In this document: positions 1 to 10,517 of the stretch, one piece after another | Position numbering within the stretch: the stretch's first letter is position 1 | How the letters are laid out: each line of letters opens with the position of its first letter | DNA from: Chrysogorgia sp. JL179-B06 | Lineage: Eukaryota > Cnidaria > Anthozoa > Scleralcyonacea > Chrysogorgiidae | DNA: 64,000 nucleotides | NCBI GenBank assembly: GCA_035772405.1 | Contig: JAYKKM010000341.1 | Coordinates: 2,283,501-2,347,500, forward strand | Reading direction: 5' to 3' | Notes under the pieces: model-generated | Databases searched by the model: none | Told to the model about the DNA's origin: nothing | Seen by the model: only the letters and a program-made list of their open reading frames with translations | Made by a program: the position numbers and the translations under genes

Positions 1-1
1 T

Positions 2-349
2 ACTCTGGCCTCAGACTTTACATGGTCTCATCGATTACAAAATGTAATTACCAAAGTTAATCAACGTCTGAGTCTGTTACGTACAGTAGCCACTGATGCC
101 CTAGAAACTCTGAAGTGGCTTAACCTAGAACAACGTAGATGTTCGCTGTATGTACATGGACTTACGGATCACTCTATGAAGTTATTAACAAATGGGGACA
201 CTCATAATTATAATACAAGGAACAATGATAAGCTAAGACTACCACGTGTTACACGAAATTGGGGCAAGCAAAGAGTGTGTTATCACTCACTAAAGGATTG
301 GAACACATTGGATAAAGACACCAGAAATACATCTAGTATAGGTCTATAG
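2..349 (+). pseudogene. LINE reverse transcriptase C-terminal fragment
   Basis: One frame stays open for about 115 codons and ends in TAG. It reads as the tail of a non-LTR retrotransposon polyprotein: a WSHRLQNVITKVNQRL stretch, RRCSLYVHGLTDHS, then NTRNNDKLRLPRV and a late KDWNTLD block, matching the usual order of thumb and C-terminal motifs. The expected palm region is outside the window, and the middle looks internally shortened. The following AT-rich 3' region up to about 530 (AATAAA at 521) is probably its 3' untranslated region. CR1/L2/Jockey-type is the best guess; the clade is not certain. Confidence 0.7.
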
Positions 350-549
350 GATTATTTAAACGAAATATATTTTGAAGATTTTTTAACCAATTTGACTGTT
401 AGTAGTTATTATTTTTAGTCTTGATTCTGTTTTAGTTTTGTTTTATTCACTTTGTAATTAGTTTTTAATCTTAATATTTAGGACCTTTCTGAAAATCATA
501 ACTGTGAGAAAGCTTTCCTAATAAAAGACTATTATCAAATCGCTTATTG

Positions 550-745
550 ACCGAGCGAGAGCTCTCTCCTCCGCAGAGGCTTAGTTATATATTTTATTAG
601 AAAAAGCGTAGCGGGAGGAAAATCAGAATTTTGTTTGCGCGCCTCCGATTTTTCTCGATCCACTCCCCGCGCGCTTTCCCATTTTGCCCGCGCGCTTTCC
701 TCTAATAAAAATAAGCCTCTGTGCAGGAGAGAGGAGCGGGAGGTG
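550..745. mobile_element. Inverted-repeat (MITE-like) element
   Basis: The block CTCTCCTCCGCAGAGGCTTA near 560 returns inverted near 712-735 as AAGCCTCTGTGCAGGAGAGA, making a hairpin of about 190 bp with GC-rich arms. The same CTCTCCTCCGCAGAGGCTT motif recurs near 46388, so it is dispersed. No coding capacity is seen. Open frames here are short and follow the inverted repeat. Confidence 0.55.
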
Positions 746-769
746 TTTACGGCGAAATGATCGTGCCCG

Positions 770-870
770 CGGTCTTTCAGTACAGACCGAGCGACGAAGG
801 AGCGAAGTTTGTGCGAAAATACCAAGGGCAGGATAATTTCACCGTAAAGACCGACCAAACGAGGTTAATA
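770..870 (+). repeat. Dispersed GCGGTCTTTCA repeat, copy 1
   Basis: GCGGTCTTTCAGTACAGACC followed by a GAGCGACGAAGGA block and GGGCAGGATAATTT. Related but diverged copies occur at about 8990-9045 (plus) and 10395-10485 (minus). This is a low-copy dispersed family of unknown class. Confidence 0.5.
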
Positions 871-899
871 ACATTTTTATTACATTTCGCTTTTAACTC

Positions 900-2160
900 T
901 TTCCTGTCCTGCTGAAAAACATCCAAAATTGAACTACCTCTTTGTTCTTTTGATATCTCGGGAAATATCCATAACTGTTGCGAAACCTATACCTTTTCTG
1001 AAAGCCCAATAAACCGGCTGTTACCAATGCTTTTGAATTTTCCGAACAAGACACATTATGTTAATATAAATTAGCATTAATTATGATAAATCAGGTTGGA
1101 AATAATGGAAAACTTCCATTTTTCTAGAAAAGACCATCTCGCACGCCCGCGTAGCATCATGAAAATTCAAAATCACACCAATCGCAGAGTTGTTTATGAA
1201 ATCAAATCAAATTTGGCGTGTAAGTGGATCTCATGTCGCTGGCGCTTGTCGAATTTCAATTTTTAATCTTGCGGTACCGTGTGCCGTGTTTTTCGATTGA
1301 CTACTTCGGGGGTCTTCTATGACCCCTTTTGACTGGGCCGGATATGGCCGGACAGGAAAGAGTTAAAGTGCCACTGCGATGAAACAATTGTCCATCCAAT
1401 ATTGATTGTATCTAAAAGTATTTTCAAAATGAGACAGAATGGCTTTCGAGGTTTCTCAATATTTCATCTCGTTTCAGAGGAGAAATAACCAAATTTTGTT
1501 TTACAAATGGAAGAGATCTGACACTAATCGGTCTCCATGGCAACAACATACTGTGCCCAGTGGAGTATACTTTCCTCATTGTCATACATGTAAACAGTTT
1601 TAAAACATTCTGTTTGTTATTTGAAGAGATATTCCTCATTTTGTGAATTTCATTTAGACCGTACGGTAAGTGATCCGTTAGAAAATCAATACGTTTCTTT
1701 GTTGCGTTTACACTGTACCTGCCTAATCCGGAGTGGTTTGCCGTAGCGTAGTCACTACGCAAAGCACTATGGATGTAAATCAATACGCTACAGCAAATTT
1801 AACGTAGCGTAGTAGTGTAAACATATGCATACGCGTTTAAAATGTTAGCGGGAAAAAATGGCGCCAGGTTATTTTGGTTGTTTATCGGCAAAAACAAATA
1901 TTGGGGGGGGGGGGGGGTAGCACCCCCATCCCCCCGCACCCCCCAGAAAATCCGTGTATGTTAAGACCGCTCACGAGCCAAGCCATATAATAAAACTGTG
2001 CAATGTATTCGATTGTCCCTCGTCACTTCCTGTGAATAGTTAACAGACTTTACCAGGGAAATCAAGGAATCAAGATGAAACTTAACCTTGTGAAATAGAG
2101 GCAATTAATTGCAGTGTGTCAACTACATGTACAGTATGCAGCTTTTAACATAATTATACT
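900..2160. other. Non-coding stretch
   Basis: No supportable gene. It holds a G homopolymer of about 16 bases near 1901-1917, a short inverted repeat around TAGCGTAGTCACTACGC near 1747, and unique-looking AT-rich DNA. A minus-strand open frame at 1424-1783 has no recognisable protein character. If the FAM135 gene continues, this is intron between its exon 8 and exons outside the window. Confidence 0.5.
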
Positions 2161-2163
2161 AAC

Positions 2164-2249
2164 CTGTGAATTGCAGATGCCTTTTCGAAACATTCTCTTG
2201 TGACTGATGAGCTGGGTAGAGCATACTTCAGAGAAGCATCAGAGTAGAA
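2164..2249 (-). CDS. FAM135: FAM135 family gene, coding exon 8 (partial gene)
   Basis: An 86-bp exon with acceptor TCTCTTTTCAG and donor CACAG|GTTAGT on the minus strand. It reads FYSDASLKYALPSSS then VTRECFEKASAIH and ends in phase 2. It joins the previous exon in phase 0 to give GNRYQLGTQFYSDASLKYAL. The position corresponds to the human FAM135A segment just before the helical region of the N-terminal DUF3657 domain, but this exon itself is poorly conserved. The remaining exons, including the C-terminal alpha/beta-hydrolase-like (DUF676) part expected for the family, must lie beyond the left edge of the window. Confidence 0.75.
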
Positions 2250-2375
2250 CTGAAAAGAGAAACTAATTTAACAGAAAGAACAAAGGGACTTCATTTGAGA
2301 CGTTACAACAAGTTTTAGACTTTTAGATTTGTATAATTATCAAAGTTTCCAGTTAACAAAACATTTCATCCTCAC

Positions 2376-2484
2376 CTGTGTCCCCAGCTGGTAGCGATTA
2401 CCGAACAGAGTGTTGAAGAACATTGGAGAGGTACGTGCAGGAGTGGATTTGCTAAACCAGCCAGTTTTTAAAGGTTTGAGAATG
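2376..2484 (-). CDS. FAM135: FAM135 family gene, coding exon 7
   Basis: A 109-bp exon, acceptor TTTTCTAG and donor ACACAG|GTGAGG. It enters in phase 2 and leaves in phase 0. It reads ILKPLKTGWFSKSTPARTS then PMFFNTLFGNRYQLGTQ, aligning with human FAM135A around the conserved P-K-T-x-W and VFG-N-Y positions. The match is moderate, but placement between exons 6 and 8 and the phase fit make it secure. A (TA)n microsatellite starts only about 145 bp upstream in the intron. Confidence 0.8.
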
Positions 2485-2621
2485 CTAGAAAACACAGATA
2501 ATAATTATTGTTATGGGCTGCTGAGCGCTGTGAAGAATACCAAATAAGAATCCTTTTCCCTGAATCCATTCCTCCCTTCCTTGCTCCCTCTCTCTAGCTC
2601 TTCCTTTCAATAAGATGTGTG

Positions 2622-2945
<324 letters not shown>

Positions 2946-3356
2946 ACGAGCGAGGTTTGAGACACCGAAGAAATAATTCTACGCGAAATTTTCGAGAATC
3001 GCGAACGTTTTGGAGAAGCGAGCGCGATTCTCTAATGTTCTTGAGCGAGCGCGATACTCGAATGTTCTCGAGCGAGTGTGCAGTGGTGAGGGGATTGTTT
3101 TATCTGACTTATTTCACGAGTGAGGAGGTTTTCCAACAAAATGTTGTCCATTTTATCCACCTTGGACAAAGATTTCCCTTAGTTTTTCCTTCATTTCTTA
3201 TCTAATTAGTATTCATGGTCTTTATGCTAGATAAAGCCTGCGGTACATCAAAGAAAACCGACTCAATCGTGTAATAATCACAGTTACTGTATATTCTGTA
3301 GTTGTTCAGATCATGGGTTACAGCATCTTAACTATGTTCAGATTTGATTATCTACG

Positions 3357-3575
3357 ATGGCGAGACTTTCCTCTTACGCGAAACAGAGGATTTTGCTGCT
3401 GCACTCTGCGAATTATAAAATTAATGTTATTAAGTTGAGAGAGGTGGACATTTCAATAAGCAGACAAACAGTTTCAACATTTATTCGCAAATCTAGTGGT
3501 GGTGAAGCAGCGGCAGCTTTAACCTTGCCAGCCAAGCTAATAGGACGAACGCCGAAGCTTAAACTGGAACATTGA
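3357..3575 (+). pseudogene. Tc1/mariner-like transposase, N-terminal fragment
   Basis: The 72-residue frame begins MARLSSYAKQRILLLHSAN and continues with an ISISRQTVSTFIRK helix-turn-helix. This is the paired-like N-terminal DNA-binding domain of Tc1-type transposases, whose usual form is a short basic start, a KQRIL helix, then a recognition helix with an R-x-x-V/I-x-x-F pattern. The second DNA-binding helix set and the whole DDE catalytic domain are absent; the frame stops 40 codons later. It is a dead fragment in a FAM135 intron, on the opposite strand to the gene. No flanking terminal repeats were found. Confidence 0.6.
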
Positions 3576-3638
3576 AACTAGGAGTAGCAGTGTATTCATG
3601 TAACGAGAATAAGAGAGAAAGTTTTGGCCATTGCTCAC

Positions 3639-3727
3639 CTCCAATTTGGTAACCCCAGAGAGACAATGTTAGCATGAATAATAAGATCAACGACTGAGAA
3701 GTAATAATAGTCGAACAACAGCGGGAC
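3639..3727 (-). CDS. FAM135: FAM135 family gene, coding exon 6
   Basis: An 89-bp exon, acceptor AACATGCAG and donor TTGGAG|GTGAGC. It enters in phase 0 and leaves in phase 2. It reads VPLLFDYYYFSVVDLIIHAN then IVSLGLPNW, matching the human FAM135A segment with the [20 protein letters not shown] pattern. It is too short to be seen as an open frame and was found from the phase gap between its neighbours. It sits between the 22-bp satellite and the Tc1-like fragment. Confidence 0.85.
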
Positions 3728-4111
3728 CTGCATGTTTTTCAAAAGGTAAAAAATATAGTAAGCATAGATTATCATTGAAGGGTTGGCAATATATGCATTA
3801 TGTTAACACATTCTAACTAACAATATTGATGACTGAACAAAATGCTGTAACAACGTTGCTGCACAACCTTATTGACAACATTGTTCACAGGGTGTAGCAC
3901 AACATTGCTCACATCTGTTGACAACTGGGAAAAACTATTTGCATTGTGTAGTTCCAGAAAATATGCTTATACCCGGGAGGTGTTAGACACTAAAATTTCT
4001 GCAGAAGTGGGGGACAAAAAGGAGATGATTTCCAGAAAGGCGTTGAAAAAAACAGCATATTGATAACGTCGCAATGCAGACAAACGAGATAGTTTTTCTG
4101 TTTTTGTTCAC

Positions 4112-5905
4112 CACTTTTGAATGTTTGAAGTAAACTGTTTGAGCACTTGAAGTAAACGGTTTGAGTACTTGAAGTAAACTGTTTGAGCACTTGAAGTAAA
4201 CTGTTTGAGCACTTGAAGTAAACTGTTTGAGCACTTGAAGTAAACTGTTTGAGCACTTGAAGTAAACTGTTTGAGCACTTGGAATAAATTGTTTGAGCAC
4301 TTGAAGTAAACTGTTTGAGCACTTGGAATAAATTGTTTGAGCACTTGAAGAAAACTGTTTGAGCACTTGAAGTAAACTGTTTGAGCACTTGAAGTAAACT
4401 GTTTGAGCACTTGCAATAAATTGTTTGAGCACTTGAAGTAAACTGTTTGAGCACTTGGAATAAATTGTTTGAGCACTTGAAGTAAACTGTTTGAGCACTT
4501 GAAGTAAACTGTTTGAGCACTTGAAGTAAACTGTTTGAGCACTTGCAATAAATTGTTTGAGCACTTGAAGTAAACTGTTTGAGCACTTGGAATAAATTGT
4601 TTGAGCACTTGAAGTAAACTGTTTGAGCACTTGAAGTAAACTGTTTGAGCACTTGAAGTAAACTGTTTGAGCACTTGCAATAAATTGTTTGAGCACTTGA
4701 AGTAAACTGTTTGAGCACTTGGAATAAATTGTTTGAGCACTTGAAGTAAACTGTTTGAGCACTTGAAGTAAACTGTTTGAGCACTTGAAGTAAACTGTTT
4801 GAGCACTTGCAATAAATTGTTTGAGCACTTGAAGTAAACTGTTTGAGCACTTGGAATAAATTGTTTGAGCACTTGAAGTAAACTGTTTGAGCACTTGAAG
4901 TAAACTGTTTGAGCACTTGAAGTAAACTGTTTGAGCACTTGGAATAAATTGTTTGAGCACTTGAAGTAAACGGTTTGAGCACTTGAAGTAAACTGTTTGA
5001 GCACTTGAAGTAAACTGGTTGAGCACTTGAAGTAAACTGGTTGAGCACTTGAAGTAAACTGTTTGAGCACTTGAAGTAAACTGTTTGAGCACTTGGAATA
5101 AATTGTTTGAGCACTTGAAGTAAACTGTTTGAGCACTTGGAATAAATTGTTTGAGCACTTGAAGTAAACTGTTTGAGCACTTGGAATAAATTGTTTGAGC
5201 ACTTGAAGTAAACTGTTTGAGCACTTGAAGTAAACTGTTTGAGCACTTGAAGTAAACTGTTTGAGCACTTGGAATAAATTGTTTGAGCACTTGAAGTAAA
5301 CTGTTTGAGCACTTGGAATAAATTGTTTGAGCACTTGAAGTAAACTGTTTGAGCACTTGAAGTAAACTGTTTGAGCACTTGAAGTAAACTGTTTGAGCAC
5401 TTGGAATAAATTGTTTGAGCACTTGAAGTAAACGGTTTGAGCACTTGAAGTAAACGGTTTGAGCACCTGAAATAAACTGTTTGCAGAGTGTTGAAGTAAA
5501 CTGTTTGAGCACTTGAAGTAAACTGTTTGAGCACTTGAAGTAAACTGTTTGAGCACTTGAAGCAAACTGTTTGAGCACTCGACGTAAACGGTTTGAGCAC
5601 TCGACGTAAACGGTTTGAGCACTCGACGTAAACTGTTTGAGCACTCGACGTAAACGGTTTGAGCACTTGACGTAAACTGTTTGAGCACTTGAAGTAAACT
5701 GTTTGAGCACTTGAAGTAAACGGTTTGAGCACTTGAAGTATAAACTGTTTGAGCACTTGAAGTAAACTGTTCGAGCACTTGAAGTAAATTGTTTGAGCAC
5801 TTGAAGTAAACTGTTTGAGCGTTTGAAGTAAACTGTCTGAGCGCCTGAAGTAAACTGTTTGAGCGCTTGAAGTACAGTAAACTGTTCTGACGCTTGAAGT
5901 ACTGT
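4112..5905. repeat. 22-bp tandem satellite with 132-bp higher-order repeat
   Basis: About 80 tandem copies of a 22-bp unit (TTTGAGCACTTGAAGTAAAC plus TG). The main variants read GGAATAAATT or GCAATAAATT in place of GAAGTAAACT, and a CGAC variant forms a block near 5580-5665. The GCAATAAATT variant recurs at about 4413, 4545, 4677 and 4809, every 132 bp, so six-monomer higher-order units were amplified. Both edges are more degenerate (5455-5490 and 5810-5900), as expected where unequal exchange is rarer. It lies in a FAM135 intron. Long open frames across it arise because the unit has no stop codon on the minus strand. Confidence 0.95.
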
Positions 5906-6560
5906 ACACGGTTTGTTTTTCCCCATTCCGTTCAATTACACTTTGGGAGACCGTTTGAACGTTTTGACAAAGTTGGAACTTCCAGGGGTGAGTCGATATT
6001 TGAATTCCAAAACGAAAATTTCGGCATGGAGGAGGATGGAGTTGCCCCCTGTGGTGGGGGTAAGAGTATTTTCTGGAACTACTGTACACATTTTTATGTG
6101 TAGCTGTAATGTTGGTGTAAGGAGGTAAATTAAGCATAGTCAGTCAACAATTTAAAGAAACACAGTATAAGATAAAACATACAATGCAAACTGCAGTTTT
6201 CGTAAAACAAGGACTAATCTTAACAGTAATATCATTTATTTTATTAGGCTACATTTTTCAATATTGCCCAAAGTTCATGCAATTCTCGTCTAATGAATTG
6301 CTTTTGCAGTCACAATGACAGCTTTTTGATTTTTGTGCAAGTAAGGAGAATTTACATTTTCATGATTTTAATAAATAAATCTTATTCTTTTGTTTTACTT
6401 ATACTTTTATGTTATTTTATAAAAGAAATAGAAAACATTATTTCCGTGTTCGCACCGGTACAGTTATTGAAACACTCATGAAAGTTTGGGAAAACTCAAA
6501 TTTGCAGTGGAAACAGTCACGGTAACCTTAAACAGGCTCATGTTATTTACTCATACAGCT
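5906..6560. other. Intronic non-coding DNA
   Basis: No gene seen. The stretch near 6345-6460 (ATTTACATTTTCATGATTTT and following) recurs with divergence at about 45400-45500, so part of it is a dispersed repeat. The rest is AT-rich intron of the FAM135 gene. Confidence 0.55.
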
Positions 6561-6566
6561 ATTTAC

Positions 6567-6651
6567 CTGATGATGCAGGCCATTGAAGCAGGAAAGATGA
6601 AATTTCAAAGTCCGCGATGTCACCATCGGCAATGTTTGGTAATTATTAACC
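6567..6651 (-). CDS. FAM135: FAM135 family gene, coding exon 5
   Basis: An 85-bp exon, acceptor CTCTTTTCAAG and donor CATCAG|GTAAAT. It enters in phase 2 and leaves in phase 0. It reads VNNYQTLPMVTSRTLKFHLS then CFNGLHHQ. The L-x-x-x-SRTLK-x-H-x GLHH pattern is one of the most conserved stretches of the FAM135 N-terminal domain (human: SRTLKLHFSPHRGLHHH), which makes this exon diagnostic for the family. Confidence 0.9.
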
Positions 6652-6761
6652 CTTGAAAAGAGAACATTGGCATGCCAAATGCTAATAATTCATTATCTGA
6701 CTAATGCTCTTTACAACACTTTCTACAACATTTCATACTTTATGTCATAAAATGAACTTAC

Positions 6762-6832
6762 CTGACTACTTGGTCAGTAAAATGGACATCAACACTCATT
6801 TCTAATGCGGTTTTCTCAATGCAATCTGCAGC
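6762..6832 (-). CDS. FAM135: FAM135 family gene, coding exon 4
   Basis: A 71-bp exon, acceptor TTCACCATAG and donor GTCAG|GTAAGT. It enters in phase 0 and leaves in phase 2. It reads AADCIEKTALEMSVDVHFTD then QVV, equivalent to human FAM135A around LSLDLHFTD. Only 110 bp of intron separates it from exon 5. Confidence 0.9.
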
Positions 6833-6958
6833 CTATGGTGAACAAAGCAGTTGAGGAAAAGTATAAGTGACTCATGAACGTGCACGACTACAAATCGCTT
6901 AAGTTGTTGGAACATTGTTCGTGGCTACTGAACATTATAAAATAACATTTCTGTAACG

Positions 6959-7130
6959 CAAGCTCTGATTGGCCAATACCAGTGTTTGGATCAAGTCATC
7001 CAAACACGGGATTTAAAGGAGACAAAACTAGTGTGTTATAATTGTTAAATTCTTCGAAAACCTTTTTAAAAAGTCGAGCAAAATCCCAGGGCGTTTGGTA
7101 TTTGGATCAGGCTGATCCAAACACGCAAAC
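6959..7130. mobile_element. Short element with GTGTTTGGAT hairpins, copy 1
   Basis: Contains TCTGATTGGCCAATACCAGT then GTGTTTGGATCAAGTCATCC, whose two halves form a hairpin, and a second hairpin TTGGATCAGGCTGATCCAA near 7105. A fuller relative with three hairpins is at 62125-62405. This is a non-coding MITE-like family in a FAM135 intron. Confidence 0.6.
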
Positions 7131-8150
7131 CATTACGTATTTCTTTAATACTATAAATGCTCGATTAAGCACTGCTCTGTAGATCGGCTCATCTCTATTT
7201 ATTTCTTCAAAATTATTTTGAGCATTGTTTGAAGCATTGATTTTTGGTAAAAAAACTCTGCCTTCTCGCGTCGCTACCACGACTCAATATATATCGACAA
7301 TTAGTATCAACCAACTAGTCGTCTATTACAAATTCGGCATTTTGATTGGCTGAGCTACTAGTGGTCTATTGGTGATAGACCACTTGTAGCGTATCCAATC
7401 ACAAACCTTCTTATAACTGGATCATTCCTTCCTGACCAATCGGAAGCCACGACATATTCACGCTGCAAGCAAAACCTGAAATCTATGCCAAACATGGCGT
7501 CCGCCAAAATTTATATACGAGTGATGAACTCATTAAAACATTGGCCCGAAAGTAATGGAAAATTGTTCAGTTTGACATTTTCGAATACGAAAATGAATTC
7601 GCTTATATGGAGTATATCTACGCCAAATGTGAAGCAAAATAATTACAATCTCGTTTTTTGTGAGCAATTGTTTATCATGTGCCATCGAGCTACAGTTACT
7701 GGGACAATGTTTGATAAGACTTTTTTACGTTAAAGAAATGTTGTTTATAGCCTACGCATAGACGGCATAATTCCTCAGGGCCCGATTAATAAGGGCCGAA
7801 TACAGAGCGTCTGCACGCAGGCTAGGTTGTTTACAGTATGGTTGATACTAAAATAATTAGACAAGTCGCCCTCATTGTCTATGAGAAGTTATACAACAAC
7901 TTTAGTATTTCTAGCAATTTGACGGCACAGAGTCGTGACCTGGCAGCTTGAAGTATTAGCCAATCAGAACTGTTGTGTTTCTTTCGTTAACGAATCAGGT
8001 CACGTTATTTGTACAGATCACTAATCACGTAATTAAACATGATTTACATTTGTTGATGATTTTTTTACCCCGTAATTTCCCTCTCTTCAAAAGCCCTGCC
8101 CACTTGACGATTTAAAAATGTTAAAGTTCGGAAAATTTAGTATTCGATGT
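7131..8150. other. Intronic repeat-derived DNA
   Basis: A mosaic of short hairpins and GATTGGCT-type motifs typical of decayed MITEs: TCTATTGGTGATAGA at 7355 and GACAAGTCGCCCTCATTGTC near 7860. An 82-codon plus-strand frame at 7485-7733 begins MPNMASAKIYIRVMNSL and shifts to TSDELIKTLARK in another frame. It might be a remnant of a recombinase-type element ORF, but the evidence is too thin to name it. Confidence 0.4.
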
Positions 8151-8154
8151 ATAA

Positions 8155-8332
8155 AACAAATAGATTACATTTTTCCGTGTGTGTGTACTGTAATAGATGC
8201 ACAGAAGACGTCATAGCGTGTAAAGAACAAAAGTCATGGCACTCGCCCCGTACTTTTTTGTTCTTTACACGCTATGACGTCATCTGTGCATCTATTACAG
8301 TACACACGCACGGAAAAATGTAATCTATTTGT
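8155..8332. mobile_element. Hairpin MITE
   Basis: Nearly perfect inverted repeat of about 75-bp arms. AACAAATAGATTACATTTTT at the left returns inverted at the right end, through TGACGTCAT-containing sequence near the loop. It is 178 bp in all, non-coding, and intronic to FAM135. Confidence 0.75.
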
Positions 8333-8339
8333 TAATTAG

Positions 8340-8830
8340 TATAATTTCTGAGCTTAAACGAGTTCTGATTGGCTGACTGGCCAGTAACTCTGAGACGATA
8401 GTCACCGCGCAACGCGGTGACTATCACATCACTAGAAATCATACTTAAAAAGTGTTTTTTTGTAACCAGACTAGTTTATTCGTCCCAGTCCCCCTCTCGG
8501 AATCATCATTTTGATGTATGGTTGGGAAGGGTAAGGAACTTGTTTATCGTATAATTATTTGTATTTTTACGTCCATTTTGATCGTTAGTGTGTTTTTGAA
8601 AGCTGTCAAGCGTGAAGAAAACATCGAGCATTGGATTTACAAATTATATCTAACACAGTTCAAACTGTGTGTTTAAAACTTCTCAATTGAATATCTGAAA
8701 TTATACTAAAACAATTACTCCGATAATCACCTCGACTTCAGTGACTAATTGTTAAATAGTCAACTCGGGCTTCGCCCTCATAGACAACTCGGGCTCGTTG
8801 TCTAATTGTTAATTAGATAGTGAGTAGCAT
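8340..8830. repeat. Short hairpin repeats
   Basis: A perfect hairpin GATAGTCACCGCG-CAA-CGCGGTGACTATC lies at about 8396-8424. Near 8757-8812 the pieces CAACTCGGGCTTCGCCCTC and GACAACTCGGGCTCGTTGTC suggest a second decayed inverted-repeat element. No coding content. Confidence 0.5.
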
Positions 8831-8879
8831 AGCCAATCAGATTACAGTATTTATATTTAAAGGTTAGATACTGGAGCAT

Positions 8880-9559
8880 TAGGGTCCTTATATTATTTAT
8901 TTTTATTTTGTATAGTCTCACACTCTTAAATGGTTCCAATTGGGTTAAAAATCATGTGTGTAAAATTGTATCAAAATTATCTTACTTGCGGTCTTTCAAT
9001 AAAGACTGAGTGATGAAGGACAAAGGTCTACATGAAGGTCTGTGTGTAAAATTGTCTCAAGGACCCTGAAATTTACTATAGTATCCCTATGAGAAAAATC
9101 AGGCAAATTGTCCAATATGTTATAAGTCCTCAGGGGAGTGTCGGATTGGTCTAAAAATCACTAATTGAGTAGTTTAGACCTTGTTTCCTATTTGGCTTTA
9201 AGACAAACTTATCGCCAAAAATGTATGGTTTCCGAGATATAGGGCTCCAAACTTTTTTAACAAATGAGAATTTTAAGAACTGTGGAGCCGTCTTAAAGTC
9301 AAATAGGAAACCAGGTCTAAACTACTCACTAATCGATTTTTAGACCAATCCGACACTCCCACGAGGACTTATAGCATATTGGACAATTTGGCTGATTTTT
9401 CTCATAGGGATACTATAGTAAATGCCAGGGTACTTGAGCTACCACTAAATATCAATAGTTTTTAATACAATTTTACACACAGCATTTTTAACCCAATTGG
9501 AACCATTTAGGAGGGTGAGACTACACAAAATAAAAATAAATAAAATAAGGACCACCCTA
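8880..9559. mobile_element. 680-bp foldback element with 8-bp target duplication
   Basis: The whole unit is a long inverted repeat. TAGGGTCCTTATATT at the left pairs with the inverse of AAGGACCACCCTA at the right, and the arms (about 300 bp each) continue through TGGTTCCAATTGGGTTAAAA and GTGTCGGATTGGTCTAAAAA to a small centre near 9225. TGGAGCAT flanks both ends (8872-8879 and 9560-9567), an 8-bp target duplication as in hAT-type elements. The left arm carries an extra piece at about 8985-9045 that the right arm lacks (copy 2 of the GCGGTCTTTCA repeat), so something inserted into one arm. Intronic to FAM135. Confidence 0.85.
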
Positions 9560-9762
9560 TGGAGCATACTGTAATGGATTAAAATAATTGTTAAGTAGTT
9601 AGAAGTCAATTGGGGCATTCTGCCAGGCTGTTTCTTTCGCCTGTTGCTGTTTTTCTTTGTTTTGACATTGGTATTGTAGGCATTGTATTTGTAATGCTTT
9701 TGTATTTTATTAGTATTGCAAAAATATATTAAATTAAAAAAACACAGTTGCGAGACATCACC

Positions 9763-9916
9763 TTTGTGCTGTCAATTAACAAATGCACTCTAAAAAGGAA
9801 AACATCTTTAAGAAGTACTTCTTCATCTTTATAATAAATATTGAAGGTTCTAGAGGCAGCAGTTTGACCATCTTCGGTAATGAAGGCAGGAAACAAAGAA
9901 AATGTACCGTTTTCAT
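9763..9916 (-). CDS. FAM135: FAM135 family gene, coding exon 3
   Basis: Exon of about 154-155 bp, acceptor CTGACTTTTAG and donor ACAAAG|GTGATG. It enters in phase 1 and leaves in phase 0; the lower boundary may be off by one base. It reads ENGTFSLFPAFITEDGQTAA, then SRTFNIYYKDEEVLLKDVFL and FRVHLLIDSTK. This matches human FAM135A [20 protein letters not shown] nearly position by position, and is the strongest single piece of homology in the gene. Confidence 0.9.
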
Positions 9917-10009
9917 CTAAAAGTCAGAGCAACACAACTTTGTGAATATTATTAAAATTATTAAAATCATTTCAAGGCAGCTATACTACCGTACGTATGC
10001 AACTTTTGT

Positions 10010-10220
10010 CGAAAACGTTACACCACGGGCGGAGAGGGAGGGCGAGCACGCCATTTATCCTGGTCAGCGGCAAGCAGTCGTCTTCTGGACGACTATATTA
10101 TCGTAATATAGGCATCTCTCGCAGATACTAAAAAAGATCGTCCAGAAGACGATTGCTTGCCGCTGACCGGGATAAATGGCGTGCTCACCCTCCCTCTCCA
10201 CCCGTGGTGTAACATTTCCC
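10010..10220. mobile_element. Long-TIR MITE with 9-10 bp target duplication (MULE-like)
   Basis: Arms of about 85 bp read GTTACACCACGGGCGGAGAG inward, through ATAAATGGCGTGCTCACCC on the other side, leaving a short centre near 10100-10130. AACTTTTGT (with a C in front) flanks both ends at 10001-10009 and 10221-10229. Long terminal inverted repeats with a 9-10 bp duplication fit Mutator-like elements. The end motif GTCCAGAAGACGA also appears alone near 49301. Intronic to FAM135. Confidence 0.75.
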
Positions 10221-10394
10221 AACTTTTGTAGCGGATTTTTCTAAACTGACAGACTGTACAGTACGGGACGTAATTTTTCACATTATTATAAATAAGCCCC
10301 TCCCCCTGGTTATACTGTAAGTCCAGAGATTATAAGTCCAGGGGTAATAATTCTTCATTAGTATTATTCAGTACCTTGTTTGATCAGTCTCTAA

Positions 10395-10490
10395 GGCAAA
10401 ATTATCCTGCCCTTGAACTTTTCACATAGACCTTTGTCCTTCATCACTCAGTCTTTATTGAAAGACCGCAAGTAAGATAATTTTGCTGTA
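10395..10490 (-). repeat. Dispersed GCGGTCTTTCA repeat, copy 3
   Basis: Inverse of the motif seen at 8990-9045: GACCTTTGTCCTTCATCACT then CAGTCTTTATTGAAAGACCG. It sits about 1.4 kb from that copy in the opposite orientation. Confidence 0.55.
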
Positions 10491-10517
10491 AAGAACTCCT
10501 GCTCGGTCAATACAGAA

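Noticed and set aside
544..858. 104-codon minus-strand gene
   Set aside because: The frame spans an inverted-repeat element and a dispersed repeat; the arginine-rich peptide has no domain character.
4112..5905. CRISPR-like array
   Set aside because: 22-bp units abut with no unique spacers, and the genome is clearly animal.
3983..6137. Three overlapping minus-strand frames of 556-715 codons (CSNSLLQVLKQFTSS repeats)
   Set aside because: By-product of the 22-bp satellite; all three frames are open for the same reason. The true FAM135 exons lie on either side.
7485..7733. Coding start of a recombinase-type element (MASAKIY...SDELIKTLARK)
   Set aside because: Needs an early frameshift and nothing convincing follows.
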